Of a stretch of 64,000 bases of DNA, positions 1 through 7,827 are shown one piece after another. The translations under genes were made by a program, and so were the position numbers. Location: the NCBI RefSeq assembly GCF_900182555.1, contig NZ_FXTH01000018.1, forward strand, positions 1-64,000, written 5' to 3'. Source of the stretch: Fodinibius sediminis (GTDB lineage: Bacteria > Bacteroidota > Rhodothermia > Balneolales > Balneolaceae). The notes beneath the pieces were generated by a model. It made no database searches. It was not told the origin of the DNA and was given only the letters and a program-made list of their open reading frames with translations. Position 1 is the first letter of the stretch. The number at the start of each line of letters is the position of its first letter.

Positions 1-176
1 TCCGACCAGCGAGCGATTTTGTGGCGAAGCCGCCCGTAAATATCAGTGACCGACCGTCGGGAAATACCAGTAAGTTCAGCGGCATCGGTGGCCGTAAAAT
101 CCATCGAAAAATAACGAATCAATTGCCGAAATTTGGCCTCAGAAATTTTTGAACGTTTATAATATTTATTAATCAT
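1..176 (-). CDS. IS1595-like transposase, N-terminal part (runs off window)
   Basis: The minus strand opens an unbroken frame of about 58 codons from the ATG at 174-176 and leaves the window at base 1. Its start (MINKYYKRSKIS) is followed by a helix-turn-helix-like stretch with the string DAAELTGISRRSV and then IYGRLRHKIARW. That order, a short lead and then ELTGxSRxSV with a following RLRxKIA segment, is typical of the N-terminus of IS1595/ISSpo8-type transposases, which precedes the zinc finger and the DDE-like domain. The catalytic part is outside the window, so whether the element is intact cannot be judged. The family call rests on one short segment. Confidence 0.6.
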   Translation of the reverse strand, partial: MINKYYKRSKISEAKFRQLIRYFSMDFTATDAAELTGISRRSVTDIYGRLRHKIARWS

Positions 177-177
177 T

Positions 178-216
178 GCATAGCAATATCTTACAAAGTT
201 TTATAACATGCTATGC
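178..216. repeat. 8-bp inverted repeat upstream of the transposase
   Basis: GCATAGCA at 178-185 is matched by its exact reverse complement TGCTATGC at 209-216, with 23 bases between. It lies directly upstream of the transposase start, so it may be an operator or part of the element end. No target-site duplication can be tested because the other end is missing. Confidence 0.35.
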
Positions 217-297
217 TTCACTAGACCCTTGTTTAAAAGGTGAATTATATAGCAACGACTATTCTGTTATCCTAAGAAACAGTTTTGCTCTCCAATC

Positions 298-311
298 TTG
301 ATAAATATCAA
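298..311 (+). promoter_or_regulatory. FNR-type box upstream of yceI
   Basis: TTGATAAATATCAA fits the FNR/DNR consensus TTGATnnnnATCAA on both half-sites. Nineteen bases after the box comes TCAATG, the same spacing as in the boxes at 3019 and 4806. The box ends 92 bases before the yceI ATG. Anaerobic or nitrosative control by a Crp/Fnr protein, perhaps the one encoded at 1094, is inferred. Confidence 0.7.
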
Positions 312-403
312 GACAATTTCCTGTCATATATCAATGGTTCTTTGACCGGCCAGCAGTATGTTTATAGCACAAACAAAAGTTTAACATAAAACTAAGTGCT
401 ACA

Positions 404-943
404 ATGACAACTGCAACGCAGACTTTATGGAAGATTGACCCAACGCACTCAGAAGTACAATTCAAAGTGAAACACTTAGTAATCTCGACCGTCACAGGAA
501 GTTTTAATTCATACAATGGACAAATTGAGGCTAAAGGCGATGACTTTGAAAATGCTAAAGCAAATTTTACTGCTGATATCAATAGCATTTCCACAAACAA
601 TGAAGATCGCGACCAGCACCTGAAGTCCGATGACTTTTTTAATGCAAAAGAGTATCCACAACTTAAGTTTGAATCCACAGGCTTTGAGAAAGTTGGTGAA
701 GGCGAATACAAAGTTACCGGTGATTTAACCATCCGTGACGTCACCAAAAGAATTGGACTGAATGTCGTCCATGGCGGTACCGTCACCGATCAGTATGGTC
801 AGACCAAGGCTGGGTTTGAAGTGGAGGGCACCATCAACCGAAAAGAATTTGGCCTAACCTGGAGTGCCGTGACCGAAGCCGGAAACGTGGTTGTAGGCGA
901 TAAAATTAAACTACAATTAAACGTTCAGTTTATTAAAAACTAA
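404..943 (+). CDS. YceI family protein, cytoplasmic form
   Basis: A 179-residue YceI-family lipocalin-like barrel. These proteins bind long isoprenoid or amphiphilic ligands in a hydrophobic tube and are often induced by base or redox stress. The usual hallmarks are present: an opening W-x-I-D-P-x-H-S segment, VxGxF near residue 30, then DQHLKSDDFF and the YPxxxFxS strand, and a final GDKIKL strand. There is no signal peptide, unlike the second YceI at 6519, so it probably stays in the cytoplasm. It stands alone behind an FNR-type box and is followed by a hairpin, so it is probably a single-gene unit. The ligand is unknown. Confidence 0.9.
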   Translation: MTTATQTLWKIDPTHSEVQFKVKHLVISTVTGSFNSYNGQIEAKGDDFENAKANFTADINSISTNNEDRDQHLKSDDFFNAKEYPQLKFESTGFEKVGEGEYKVTGDLTIRDVTKRIGLNVVHGGTVTDQYGQTKAGFEVEGTINRKEFGLTWSAVTEAGNVVVGDKIKLQLNVQFIKN

Positions 944-971
944 CTGACGAACAAGATCCCATTTGCCTGTA

Positions 972-1006
972 AGCGGGTATTCTCTTCAGGAGGATATCCG
1001 TTTTTT
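972..1006 (+). terminator. Probable intrinsic terminator after yceI
   Basis: AGCGGGTAT at 972-980 pairs imperfectly with ATATCCGTT at 994-1002, and a run of six T starts at 1001. It sits 30 bases after the yceI stop codon. Confidence 0.5.
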
Positions 1007-1037
1007 AAATCCTGATAATTCCCTGTACATTTTCAGA

Positions 1038-1054
1038 TATCTTTGATAAATCAA
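1038..1054 (+). promoter_or_regulatory. Possible promoter and short-spaced FNR-like palindrome before the Crp/Fnr gene
   Basis: TATCTTTG at 1038-1045 fits the Bacteroidota -7 element TAnnTTTG. Overlapping it, TTGATAAATCAA at 1043-1054 has both FNR half-sites but a spacer of two bases instead of four. It could allow autoregulation of the gene at 1094. No matching -33 TTG is seen at the usual distance. Confidence 0.3.
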
Positions 1055-1093
1055 TTTGTATAAACAAGGCAGCAACCAATAAGCCAACAACGA

Positions 1094-1669
1094 ATGTATC
1101 AGGTACTGAAAGAAAGTTTTCAGGAGCATGTATCGCTAACCGATGAGGAGTGGGAGATGTGCAAAAATAATTTCCGTCCGAAGCGAGTGCTCAAACGACA
1201 ATTTCTGCTTCAGGAAGGTGATGTATGTCGTGAGTTAGCTTTTGTGGAAAAGGGTGCGCTCTATTCTTACACGGTGGATTCAAAAGGTAACCAGCATGTG
1301 ATACGTTTTGCCTTTGAGGGCTGGTGGATGGCAAACCTGCAAAGCTTCTTTTCTGGTAAGCCAACCACCTTAAATATTGAGGTGCTTGAAGATAGTGAAC
1401 TGTTGATGCTTGACCGGAAAAATCACAAAAAGCTTTTGAATGAAATTCCCGCCTACGAGCGATATCATCGTATCATTGTGCAGAATGCCTACGTAGCCCT
1501 CCAGCAACGCGCGGAAAATGGACTTGGGCTTACCGCTGAAGAAAGGTACAACCGTCTGATAGAGCAAAATCCTGAGTTCATGAATCGTGTACCACTGAAC
1601 CTTGTGGCTTCTTACCTGGGGATGAGTCCCGAAACCCTAAGCCGGGTTCGTGGGCAGATGAGTAAGTAA
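1094..1669 (+). CDS. Crp/Fnr family transcription regulator
   Basis: A 191-residue regulator with an N-terminal cyclic-nucleotide-type beta roll (about 25-115), a dimerisation helix (about 118-142) and a C-terminal helix-turn-helix (about 165-190). The recognition helix reads PETLSRVR; Glu180, Ser183 and Arg184 match the E-x-x-S-R set with which FNR reads TTGAT, rather than the CRP set that reads TGTGA. That fits the three TTGATnnnnATCAA boxes nearby. Only two cysteines (23 and 45) are present, so an FNR-type [4Fe-4S] cluster is unlikely; a heme, NO or other ligand as in DNR-type proteins is possible. Many Bacteroidota paralogs of this size have unknown effectors. The family is sure, the signal is not. 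Confidence 0.85.
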   Translation: MYQVLKESFQEHVSLTDEEWEMCKNNFRPKRVLKRQFLLQEGDVCRELAFVEKGALYSYTVDSKGNQHVIRFAFEGWWMANLQSFFSGKPTTLNIEVLEDSELLMLDRKNHKKLLNEIPAYERYHRIIVQNAYVALQQRAENGLGLTAEERYNRLIEQNPEFMNRVPLNLVASYLGMSPETLSRVRGQMSK

Positions 1670-1677
1670 AGAGTTTG

Positions 1678-2611
1678 CTATTTCTCAAGGGCTTCTCTAT
1701 CCCATTTTCCGTTGACGGCAGTAGCTTCATAGGTCGTCTGGAGGAAATCGAGCAGTATTTCATCCGGGTTTGATGCGTTCATCACAGCCTGATAAGGGAG
1801 TAGGTACTCTCCCAGTTCCTCGTTATAGAATGCATCCTGAGGCTTGATAACTGAATCTTGGTATCCTTCCGGCTCTGGATAAGCGTAAGAATAGAACGCA
1901 GCCTCTCCAAAACCGGTGCCCGGCCAAAATCCGGCACTTGACAACTCGTGGGAATAACTTTCTTCCATAACCAAATCAGGGCAGTTTGGAACCCCACCCA
2001 GGTGTTTTGGAGCGGTTCGTCCTGAGAAACGTGATACCGCCAAATCAAATGCTCCCCAGAAAAAGTGAACAGGACTCACTTTACCCATAAAATTTGACCT
2101 GAATTGTGTAAAGATCCTCTGTGCATGAGTCAGAGCTTTCCAGAATTGGTGTACGGCTTCTGCATCATAAGGTGCCTGCTGGTTATTTTCCGGGAATGGC
2201 ATTATGGGATCGGGGATCTCAACAGGCAGGGAATAAATTTCGATTTCAAGATTTAGCTGCTTGACTCTGTCGAATGTTTTACCGTAGAAATCGGCCACAG
2301 ACATCGACTCCAAAGTAAAGGAAGCCTTTTTCCCATCTATCTTTCGAATCTCCAATCGGTGCTCCACAAAATTGAACTCAATTTCGAAACTTCCTGACGC
2401 ATGCGGGATTAATGAAGTGGACAATCCACGGGCAGATACATACAACGGTACATGCCAGCAGTGATTAATCCACGGCATATTTTCAAGACGTATTATTCCC
2501 GATAATTTGCGACCATAGGTGAACCACCTCAAGTGTTTCTTGCCACTCGGCCAGAGCAGGTAGTTCGGGCCACGAATAATTCTTTTGACTTGCTGATGAG
2601 TTTTGTTTCAT
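1678..2611 (-). pseudogene. DUF5996 family gene broken by a one-base frameshift
   Basis: The longest open piece (1678-2532) can start only at TTG and begins inside the family's conserved block. The ATG at 2609-2611 opens another frame carrying the normal start of DUF5996 proteins (WPELPALAEWQ, then VVHLWSQIIGN), which stops soon after. Within 2491-2500 the minus strand reads GGGAATAATACGT; removing one A gives GNIRLENMPWINH and joins both parts into one family-length protein of about 310 residues. So the gene carries a single-base insertion, or the sequence has an error here. The biochemical function of DUF5996 is unknown. The rest, through WHVPLYVSARGLSTS and the C-terminus, looks undamaged. 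Confidence 0.8.
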
Positions 2612-2645
2612 AGTGACAAGTATTGTAAATAGTTAGGTGAACATG

Positions 2646-2927
2646 CTATTTCAGTACATCCTGCAATGACTCATCCCGCTCAATAACCGATTTGGCAAAT
2701 GGACAGAGTGGAATTACCGTCAATTCATTCTCATGAGCATAATTCACCGCATGCTCAACCAATTCATTACCGATATTTTGGCCTCGAAGTTCATCGGATA
2801 CTTCCGTGTGGTCAATAATTATTTTATCTGAACCGGCCTTTGAATAGGTAATTTCAGCTTTTGTTTCACCGTCCTCTTCAATAAAAAATGATCCTTTACT
2901 ATTTCCATCTTTGTGTTGAATAACCAT
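2646..2927 (-). CDS. Small GNAT-fold N-acetyltransferase-like protein
   Basis: A 93-residue protein of the short GCN5-related family (Gcn5-like, YjdJ-like). The acetyl-CoA loop is RGQNIGNELVEHAV near residues 49-62, after a strand with IIDHTEVSDELRG. The C-terminus, VIPLCPFAKSVIERD, is the family's usual ending and contains the Cys-Pro-Phe motif. The substrate is unknown; such proteins are compact single-domain members. It is transcribed toward the DUF5996 gene and divergently from the aldehyde dehydrogenase, whose FNR-type box lies between the two starts, so the box might affect both. Confidence 0.85.
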   Translation of the reverse strand: MVIQHKDGNSKGSFFIEEDGETKAEITYSKAGSDKIIIDHTEVSDELRGQNIGNELVEHAVNYAHENELTVIPLCPFAKSVIERDESLQDVLK

Positions 2928-3018
2928 GATGACCGGGGAATAAGTTTAAAGCGTTATTTGTTCCAACTTATATAAACCGGATCATTGTTGACAGCATAAA
3001 GTATCCTGTAATGCTTTT

Positions 3019-3060
3019 TTGATATATATCAAGAGGTTTTCTTAGCACATGTCAATGACA
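3019..3060 (+). promoter_or_regulatory. FNR-type box and conserved promoter module before the aldehyde dehydrogenase
   Basis: TTGATATATATCAA at 3019-3032 is a perfect FNR-type palindrome. The following stretch with TTTTCTTAGCACAT and TCAATGA is nearly identical to that after the box at 4806. This puts a protected promoter core at a fixed distance from the box. A short frame, ATG at 3109 to TGA at 3141, lies in the leader and has no clear meaning. Confidence 0.72.
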
Positions 3061-3171
3061 ACTGTTCACTGGAAAACTATAATAAAGAAACACAGAAATA
3101 GAGTTGATATGAAAGCAATGATGATTTCGGCATTCATTTGAAAAATAAACTACAACGAAAATATTGTACCC

Positions 3172-4629
3172 ATGGAACCTTATAAAGATTTAGGAAAAAG
3201 CTATATAGATGGAGAATGGAAAGAAGGGAATGGTAATCGGTCTTTCGATGTATTGAATCCTTTTACTCAGAAAAGCATTTTCCCCTTCCAGTCTGCAAGT
3301 GAATTAGATATCGACGAGGCTTACACTGCCGCCGAAGAAGCTCAAAAAGAATGGGCGGAAACCCCACCCTCTCAAAAGAGAAATATTTTTGACGAGGCAA
3401 CTCGTATAATGAAAGAGCGAAAAGATGAGATTATTGATTGGATTACCCGTGAGATGGGAGGAACCCGTACCAAAGCAGCGTTGGAGTGGGGGCTGGTCCT
3501 CGAGAACATCCGCGTTGCCTCGGGCTATCCGTTTACTATGAATGGGGAAATTTATCCTTCAATGATACCCGGCAAAGAAAGTCGCATGTATCGCGAACCT
3601 AAAGGCGTTATTACAGTAATTACTCCTTGGAATTTTGCCATGACACTTTCCATGCGATCGGTGGCCCCGGCACTGGCTACGGGCAATGCCGTTGTGTTAA
3701 AGCCCGCTGAAGATACACCGGTAACCGGTGGCACCTTAATTGCAAAAATATTTGAGGAAGCCGGGCTTCCAAAGGGATTATTAAACGTAGTACTCGGCAA
3801 AGGATCTGATATCGGAAACTACCTTGTTGAGCACCCCGTGAGTGATCTTGTCTCCTTCACTGGATCTACTCCTGTTGGCAAGGGCATTGCCGTACGTGCC
3901 GGTGAACGCATGAAAGACGTCAGCCTGGAGCTGGGTGGCAACAACGCCTTTATAGTACTGGATGATGCAGATGTGGACAAAGCCGTTGATGCTGCCATAT
4001 TCGGCAAGTTTATGCACCAGGGACAAATTTGTATGGCCATTAACCGAATCTTAGTGGATAAGAAATTAGTCGATGAATTCACGAAAAAGTATGTGGAAAA
4101 AGCCAACGCTATTAACGTCGGTGATCCCAAGGATCCGGAAACGGAACTGGGACCGGTTATTAACAGAAGCCAGGCTGAAAAAATAAATAGTATGATTGAT
4201 AAAGCCATTGAAGAGGGCGCTGAGCTGCTAACAGAGCGAAAGACTGAAGGCAATCTTATTCATCCGGTTGTCCTGACCAATGTAACCAACGATATGGAGA
4301 TTGCTCAAAATGAGATTTTCGGTCCTGTGGCTACGATTATTTCTTTTGACGGGGATGAAGAAGCTGCAGCCTTAGCCAACGATACTGACCTTGGATTAAG
4401 CGGTGCCGTACATTCTGGAGATACCGAACGTGCCCTGAACGTAGCTAATCATATTAAGACGGGTATGATTCACATCAACGATCAGCCGGTCAACGACGAT
4501 GCCAATGCCGTATTCGGCGGAGAAAAACAGTCTGGAGTCGGACGTTTTAATGGAGACTTTGTGAAGGAAAAATTCACCACTACCAAATGGGTGACTGTAC
4601 AGCATAAAGACCGAGAGTATGCCCTGTAA
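3172..4629 (+). CDS. NAD(P)-dependent aldehyde dehydrogenase
   Basis: A 485-residue class-3-like aldehyde dehydrogenase oxidising an aldehyde to its acid with NAD(P)+. Landmarks in order: PWNFAM near 160, VLKPAEDTPVTGG for cofactor binding, the Rossmann turn FTGSTPVGKGIA, the general-base Glu in LELGGNNAF, the catalytic Cys in GQICMAINR, and EIFGPVATI near the end. The overall pattern resembles benzaldehyde/vanillin or succinate-semialdehyde-type enzymes; the natural substrate cannot be read from sequence. It stands behind an FNR-type box and ends before a strong hairpin, so it is a single transcription unit next to the electrophile-response operon. Confidence 0.93.
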   Translation: MEPYKDLGKSYIDGEWKEGNGNRSFDVLNPFTQKSIFPFQSASELDIDEAYTAAEEAQKEWAETPPSQKRNIFDEATRIMKERKDEIIDWITREMGGTRTKAALEWGLVLENIRVASGYPFTMNGEIYPSMIPGKESRMYREPKGVITVITPWNFAMTLSMRSVAPALATGNAVVLKPAEDTPVTGGTLIAKIFEEAGLPKGLLNVVLGKGSDIGNYLVEHPVSDLVSFTGSTPVGKGIAVRAGERMKDVSLELGGNNAFIVLDDADVDKAVDAAIFGKFMHQGQICMAINRILVDKKLVDEFTKKYVEKANAINVGDPKDPETELGPVINRSQAEKINSMIDKAIEEGAELLTERKTEGNLIHPVVLTNVTNDMEIAQNEIFGPVATIISFDGDEEAAALANDTDLGLSGAVHSGDTERALNVANHIKTGMIHINDQPVNDDANAVFGGEKQSGVGRFNGDFVKEKFTTTKWVTVQHKDREYAL

Positions 4630-4743
4630 AAACCGTTGCACCTGCGGTAGCGTTGATTTTCTTTGCGGATACGACAATACCTCTGGTTAAAGCATTTGGG
4701 AAACTATTATATCCCTAAGTAATAATCCCTATACCAAACTATA

Positions 4744-4774
4744 AAGCGGATGCCTTGACAGGTATCCGCTTTTT
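4744..4774 (+). terminator. Intrinsic terminator after the aldehyde dehydrogenase
   Basis: AAGCGGAT at 4744-4751 pairs with ATCCGCTT at 4764-4771 and is followed by T residues. The hairpin is 115 bases past the stop codon and before the next FNR-type box. Confidence 0.75.
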
Positions 4775-4805
4775 AAATGTGTACTGAAAGGCCTCTTCAC
4801 AATCC

Positions 4806-4872
4806 TTGATATATATCAAGGATTTTTCTTAGCACATATCAATGAGAAGGGAGTATAGGCAGGTTACCTTTG
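4806..4872 (+). promoter_or_regulatory. FNR-type box and -7 element before the reductase operon
   Basis: TTGATATATATCAA at 4806-4819 is a perfect FNR-type palindrome, followed by the TTTTTCTTAGCACAT block and TCAATGA shared with 3019. TACCTTTG at 4865-4872 is a good Bacteroidota -7 element close to the gene. The operon from 4913 probably uses one of these starts. Confidence 0.7.
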
Positions 4873-4912
4873 TAGTATCAAATTGAGAAAACCTAAAGAT
4901 CGATTAAGCAGT

Positions 4913-5578
4913 ATGCCTATTACGAAACAAACAATAGCAATTATTGGAGCTGGCGGGAGTATGGGATCCGCCATTGCAAAACATGTTGCCGGCGGTAACT
5001 ATCGTCTGCTCCTGTTCGATCAGGATTACAGTAAACTACCTAAGCTTACAGAAGAAATAGATCAGGAATATTCAAACGCCGATGTGAAGACGATGGATTG
5101 TGCTCACGACTGTAGCTGGGAAGCCGATATTATTATCATGGCCGTTCCACATGAGCAGGAACAAGAAATTGCTGAAAAGATACGGGACGTAGCGACACAA
5201 AAGACGGTGGTCAGCATTGCTAATCCCATAGATGAAAATTTCGATGACTTAACTATAAAATCTGATATTAGCGCAGCGGAAAAGCTACAACAGTGGTTAC
5301 CACATTCCAAAGTGGTAAAAGCATTTAACACTACTTTTGCTGCTGATTTTGACCAGCCAGTAATTGAAGGCCAAAAGTTTGATTCTTTTATCGCAGGTAA
5401 TGATGCTCAAGCCATTGAAACGGTTACCGAATTGATTGAGACGGTGGGGTTCAACCCTATCAAAATTGATGACCTTGTCTTCAGTCGTACCCTGGAATGC
5501 ATGCAGGTTCTGCTTATGCAGATAATTCACAGAAATAACTACAATAGACTGGCCGGATGGAAAGTACTACACAATTAA
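4913..5578 (+). CDS. F420-dependent NADP reductase-like Rossmann protein
   Basis: About 221 residues from the ATG at 4913; a TTG start 30 bases upstream is possible but less likely. It begins with the dinucleotide-binding motif IAIIGAGGSMGSAIAKHV, continues with AVPHEQEQEI and SIANPIDE, and has the segment VVKAFNTTFAADF typical of the NADPH:F420 oxidoreductase/ProC-like group. Bacteria of this type are not expected to make F420, so it more likely reduces another hydride acceptor or acts on a small carbonyl compound. It is the first gene of a run (4913-9538) of short-chain, flavin and glyoxalase-type genes, and it follows an FNR-type box. Confidence 0.78.
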   Translation: MPITKQTIAIIGAGGSMGSAIAKHVAGGNYRLLLFDQDYSKLPKLTEEIDQEYSNADVKTMDCAHDCSWEADIIIMAVPHEQEQEIAEKIRDVATQKTVVSIANPIDENFDDLTIKSDISAAEKLQQWLPHSKVVKAFNTTFAADFDQPVIEGQKFDSFIAGNDAQAIETVTELIETVGFNPIKIDDLVFSRTLECMQVLLMQIIHRNNYNRLAGWKVLHN

Positions 5579-5612
5579 ATCACACTTTAAGACCAAGAAA
5601 CAATTTAACATT

Positions 5613-6470
5613 ATGATACTTATAACAGGAGCAAACGGGCATTTAGGATCGCAAACCATTGACTTTTTAATAGAGAATAATCCCGATGCGGATATCGCCG
5701 GACTTGTCCGAAGCGAGAAAAAAGGCGCCGAACTTAAAGAGAAAGGCGTAGAGTTAAGAATCGGTGATTATACTGATTACCCATCGATCGAGAAAGCCGT
5801 TGAGGGCATTGATACCCTGCTATTGATTTCCTCAAGCACTCTGAAAGGACGAATTGGTCAACACAATAATGTGATTCAAGCAGCTAAAGAAGCCGGCGCC
5901 GAGCAGATTTTCTACACCAGCATTGTAGAGGCCGATAAAGAGCTAAGCCCACTTTCGCCGGATCATGCTGCAACAGAGAAGCTCATTAAAGAATCCGGCA
6001 TCCCCTACACTTTATACCGAAATGCGTTTTATATGGAATATCTACCGCTCTTTTTGGGCGATGCTCTAGAGACAGGTCGGTGGACTTTTCCATCCGGAGG
6101 TAATCCCATCAATCTGGCACTGCGCTCGGAGATGGCGGAAGCCTTGGCAAACGGACTTGCCAATGCTGAACAACACAAAAACAGCATCTACGAAATTACT
6201 TCAGACCAGGCCTATACCCTCGATGAAATTGCCGGGATGCTGAGTGAAGTATCTGGCACCGACATTACTTACAAAGATACTTCGGTCTCAGATTTTGAAC
6301 AAGCATTGACCGAAGCCGGCTTGCCCGAAGAACAAGTTGATATGAGCGTGATGACGGCCCAAACGTTCGTCAATGGAGCGCTTGATTTTATTTTTGATGA
6401 TATGGAAAAGCTGATTGGGCGCAAGCCTACAGGACTCGATACCTTCATCAAACAGTTTGTAAACCAGTAG
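5613..6470 (+). CDS. NmrA-like/quinone oxidoreductase 2-type NAD(P)-binding protein
   Basis: A 285-residue atypical short-chain dehydrogenase. The N-terminus MILITGANGHLGSQTIDFL is the NAD(P)-binding loop, and GIDTLLLISSS plus YTSIVEADKELSPL follow. The length and the C-terminal half resemble QorB/YtfG, NADPH-dependent quinone reductases, rather than fungal NmrA regulators. It starts 34 bases after the previous gene and so probably shares its mRNA. With a flavin reductase, VOC protein, DoxX and pirin downstream, a role in quinone or electrophile removal is a fair inference. Confidence 0.85.
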   Translation: MILITGANGHLGSQTIDFLIENNPDADIAGLVRSEKKGAELKEKGVELRIGDYTDYPSIEKAVEGIDTLLLISSSTLKGRIGQHNNVIQAAKEAGAEQIFYTSIVEADKELSPLSPDHAATEKLIKESGIPYTLYRNAFYMEYLPLFLGDALETGRWTFPSGGNPINLALRSEMAEALANGLANAEQHKNSIYEITSDQAYTLDEIAGMLSEVSGTDITYKDTSVSDFEQALTEAGLPEEQVDMSVMTAQTFVNGALDFIFDDMEKLIGRKPTGLDTFIKQFVNQ

Positions 6471-6518
6471 TTTAATCACAACCAATTAACTTTAAAACAT
6501 AACCCAACAAATAACACA

Positions 6519-7094
6519 ATGAAAAAACTAACCTTTATTTTAACACTTTTAATTCTTCCTGTCAGCGTCTTTGCACAAGATACCTGGGTGGAAGATCCTG
6601 CGCACTCGAAGCTCGGATTTACCGTCACCCACTTGGGTATTGCAGATGTACCGGGATATTTTGGCGACTATGATGTCACCATTGAAGCCTCTAAAGAGGA
6701 TTTTAGCGACGCGCAGGTTGAACTGACCGTACAAACGGCTTCTATCGATACGCGCGTCGAAAAGCGCAATAATCACCTCAAAAGCCCCGACTTTTTTAAC
6801 GTTGAAAAGTATCCAACGATGACTTTTAAGAGCATGGATATTAAAGAAGTGGGCGATGATAAATATGAGCTGACCGGCGACCTGACCCTGCACGGGGTAA
6901 CCAAACCCGTTACTGTGACGATGATTTACCGCGGGAACATCCAGAATGAGATGACCCAGGGGAACCTTAAGGCCGGAATTCAAATTACCGGTATCATTGA
7001 TCGCTCGGAGTTTGATCTCGGCAACGGATTTCCACCACCCATGATCAGCAACGAGGTGCGTATTAAAGCGGACGGAGAGTTTATGCAGCAATGA
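6519..7094 (+). CDS. YceI family protein, exported form
   Basis: A 191-residue YceI barrel with a clear Sec signal peptide (KK, hydrophobic stretch, cleavage near VFAQ at about residue 20). The mature part has DPAHSKLGFTVTHLG, VPGYFGDYD, NNHLKSPDFFNVEKYP and a closing NEVRIKADGEF, as in periplasmic E. coli YceI. It therefore differs from the signal-less paralog at 404, giving one cytoplasmic and one periplasmic copy in the same neighbourhood. Ligands are probably isoprenoid quinones or similar lipids, by family analogy. It lies 48 bases after the NmrA-like gene. Confidence 0.92.
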   Translation: MKKLTFILTLLILPVSVFAQDTWVEDPAHSKLGFTVTHLGIADVPGYFGDYDVTIEASKEDFSDAQVELTVQTASIDTRVEKRNNHLKSPDFFNVEKYPTMTFKSMDIKEVGDDKYELTGDLTLHGVTKPVTVTMIYRGNIQNEMTQGNLKAGIQITGIIDRSEFDLGNGFPPPMISNEVRIKADGEFMQQ

Positions 7095-7108
7095 GGCATT
7101 GACGATTG

Positions 7109-7138
7109 GATCCGCAAAGTTTTAATCCTTTGCGGATC
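7109..7138. terminator. Strong hairpin between yceI and the FMN reductase gene
   Basis: GATCCGCAAAG at 7109-7119 pairs perfectly with CTTTGCGGATC at 7128-7138. No T run follows, so it may be an mRNA-stabilising or partial-termination hairpin within the operon. Confidence 0.55.
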
Positions 7139-7188
7139 ACTTAACCTGAAAACCCAAACAAAACAATACGAAAACAAGTTTAGAACAG

Positions 7189-7770
7189 ATGTACAACTTA
7201 AAAGTTATCTCCTCAACCACGCGCCCTGGTAGAAACGGGCCCATTATAGCACGATGGATTTCTAAAGTCGCTGGTCAAAACGACCGTTTTGATGTGGAAA
7301 TGATCGATCTCGGAGAAATTGATCTGCCGATGATGAATGAACCTCATCATCCGAGAATGAAAAAATACAAGCATGAACATACCAAACGGTGGAGTGCCAA
7401 AATTGAGGAGGCAGACACCTTCATCTTTGTAACTGCAGAATACAATCACACCTATCCGGCATCCCTACAGAATGCCCTGCAGTACTTGTCACAGGAATGG
7501 AATTACAAAGCAGCCGGAATTGTGAGTTATGGAGGCGTATCGGCGGGAACGAGAGCGTATATCGATCTGAAACGAGATCTGTTGACGTTTAAGATGGCGC
7601 CTTTGGTAGAAGCGGTGAATATTCCGTTTTTTCCTCAATTTATAAATGATGAAAACGAGCTTATACCCAATGAAGAAATGGAGAAAGCGGCCAGCACAAT
7701 GCTGGATGAATTGGCACGGTGGAGTGCTGGAATGAAAGTGATAAAAGAAAATGAGGCTGTAGTTGTTTGA
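7189..7770 (+). CDS. NADPH-dependent FMN reductase family protein
   Basis: A 193-residue flavodoxin-fold protein of the azoreductase/chromate-reductase (ChrR/YieF-like) group, which reduces quinones, azo dyes or metals through bound FMN. The phosphate-binding turn is STTRPGRNGP at residues 9-18. The flavin-ring loop reads TAEYNHTYPASLQNALQYL near 85-103, followed by IVSYGGVSAGTRA, the family's second FMN-binding loop. Two-electron reduction of quinones would fit with its neighbours. The ATG at 7189 is the only sensible start. Confidence 0.9.
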   Translation: MYNLKVISSTTRPGRNGPIIARWISKVAGQNDRFDVEMIDLGEIDLPMMNEPHHPRMKKYKHEHTKRWSAKIEEADTFIFVTAEYNHTYPASLQNALQYLSQEWNYKAAGIVSYGGVSAGTRAYIDLKRDLLTFKMAPLVEAVNIPFFPQFINDENELIPNEEMEKAASTMLDELARWSAGMKVIKENEAVVV

Positions 7771-7827
7771 GTGATCGAATGTGTTGGAAGACATGTGAAG
7801 ACTACGAATTCAAAAGATTAATTAACT

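Noticed and set aside
3109-3141. Ten-residue leader frame MKAMMISAFI
   Set aside because: It resembles the start of zinc-type oxidoreductases, but is too short to call as leader peptide or remnant.
6549-7091. 180-codon minus frame
   Set aside because: It is antisense to the exported YceI, a secure gene.
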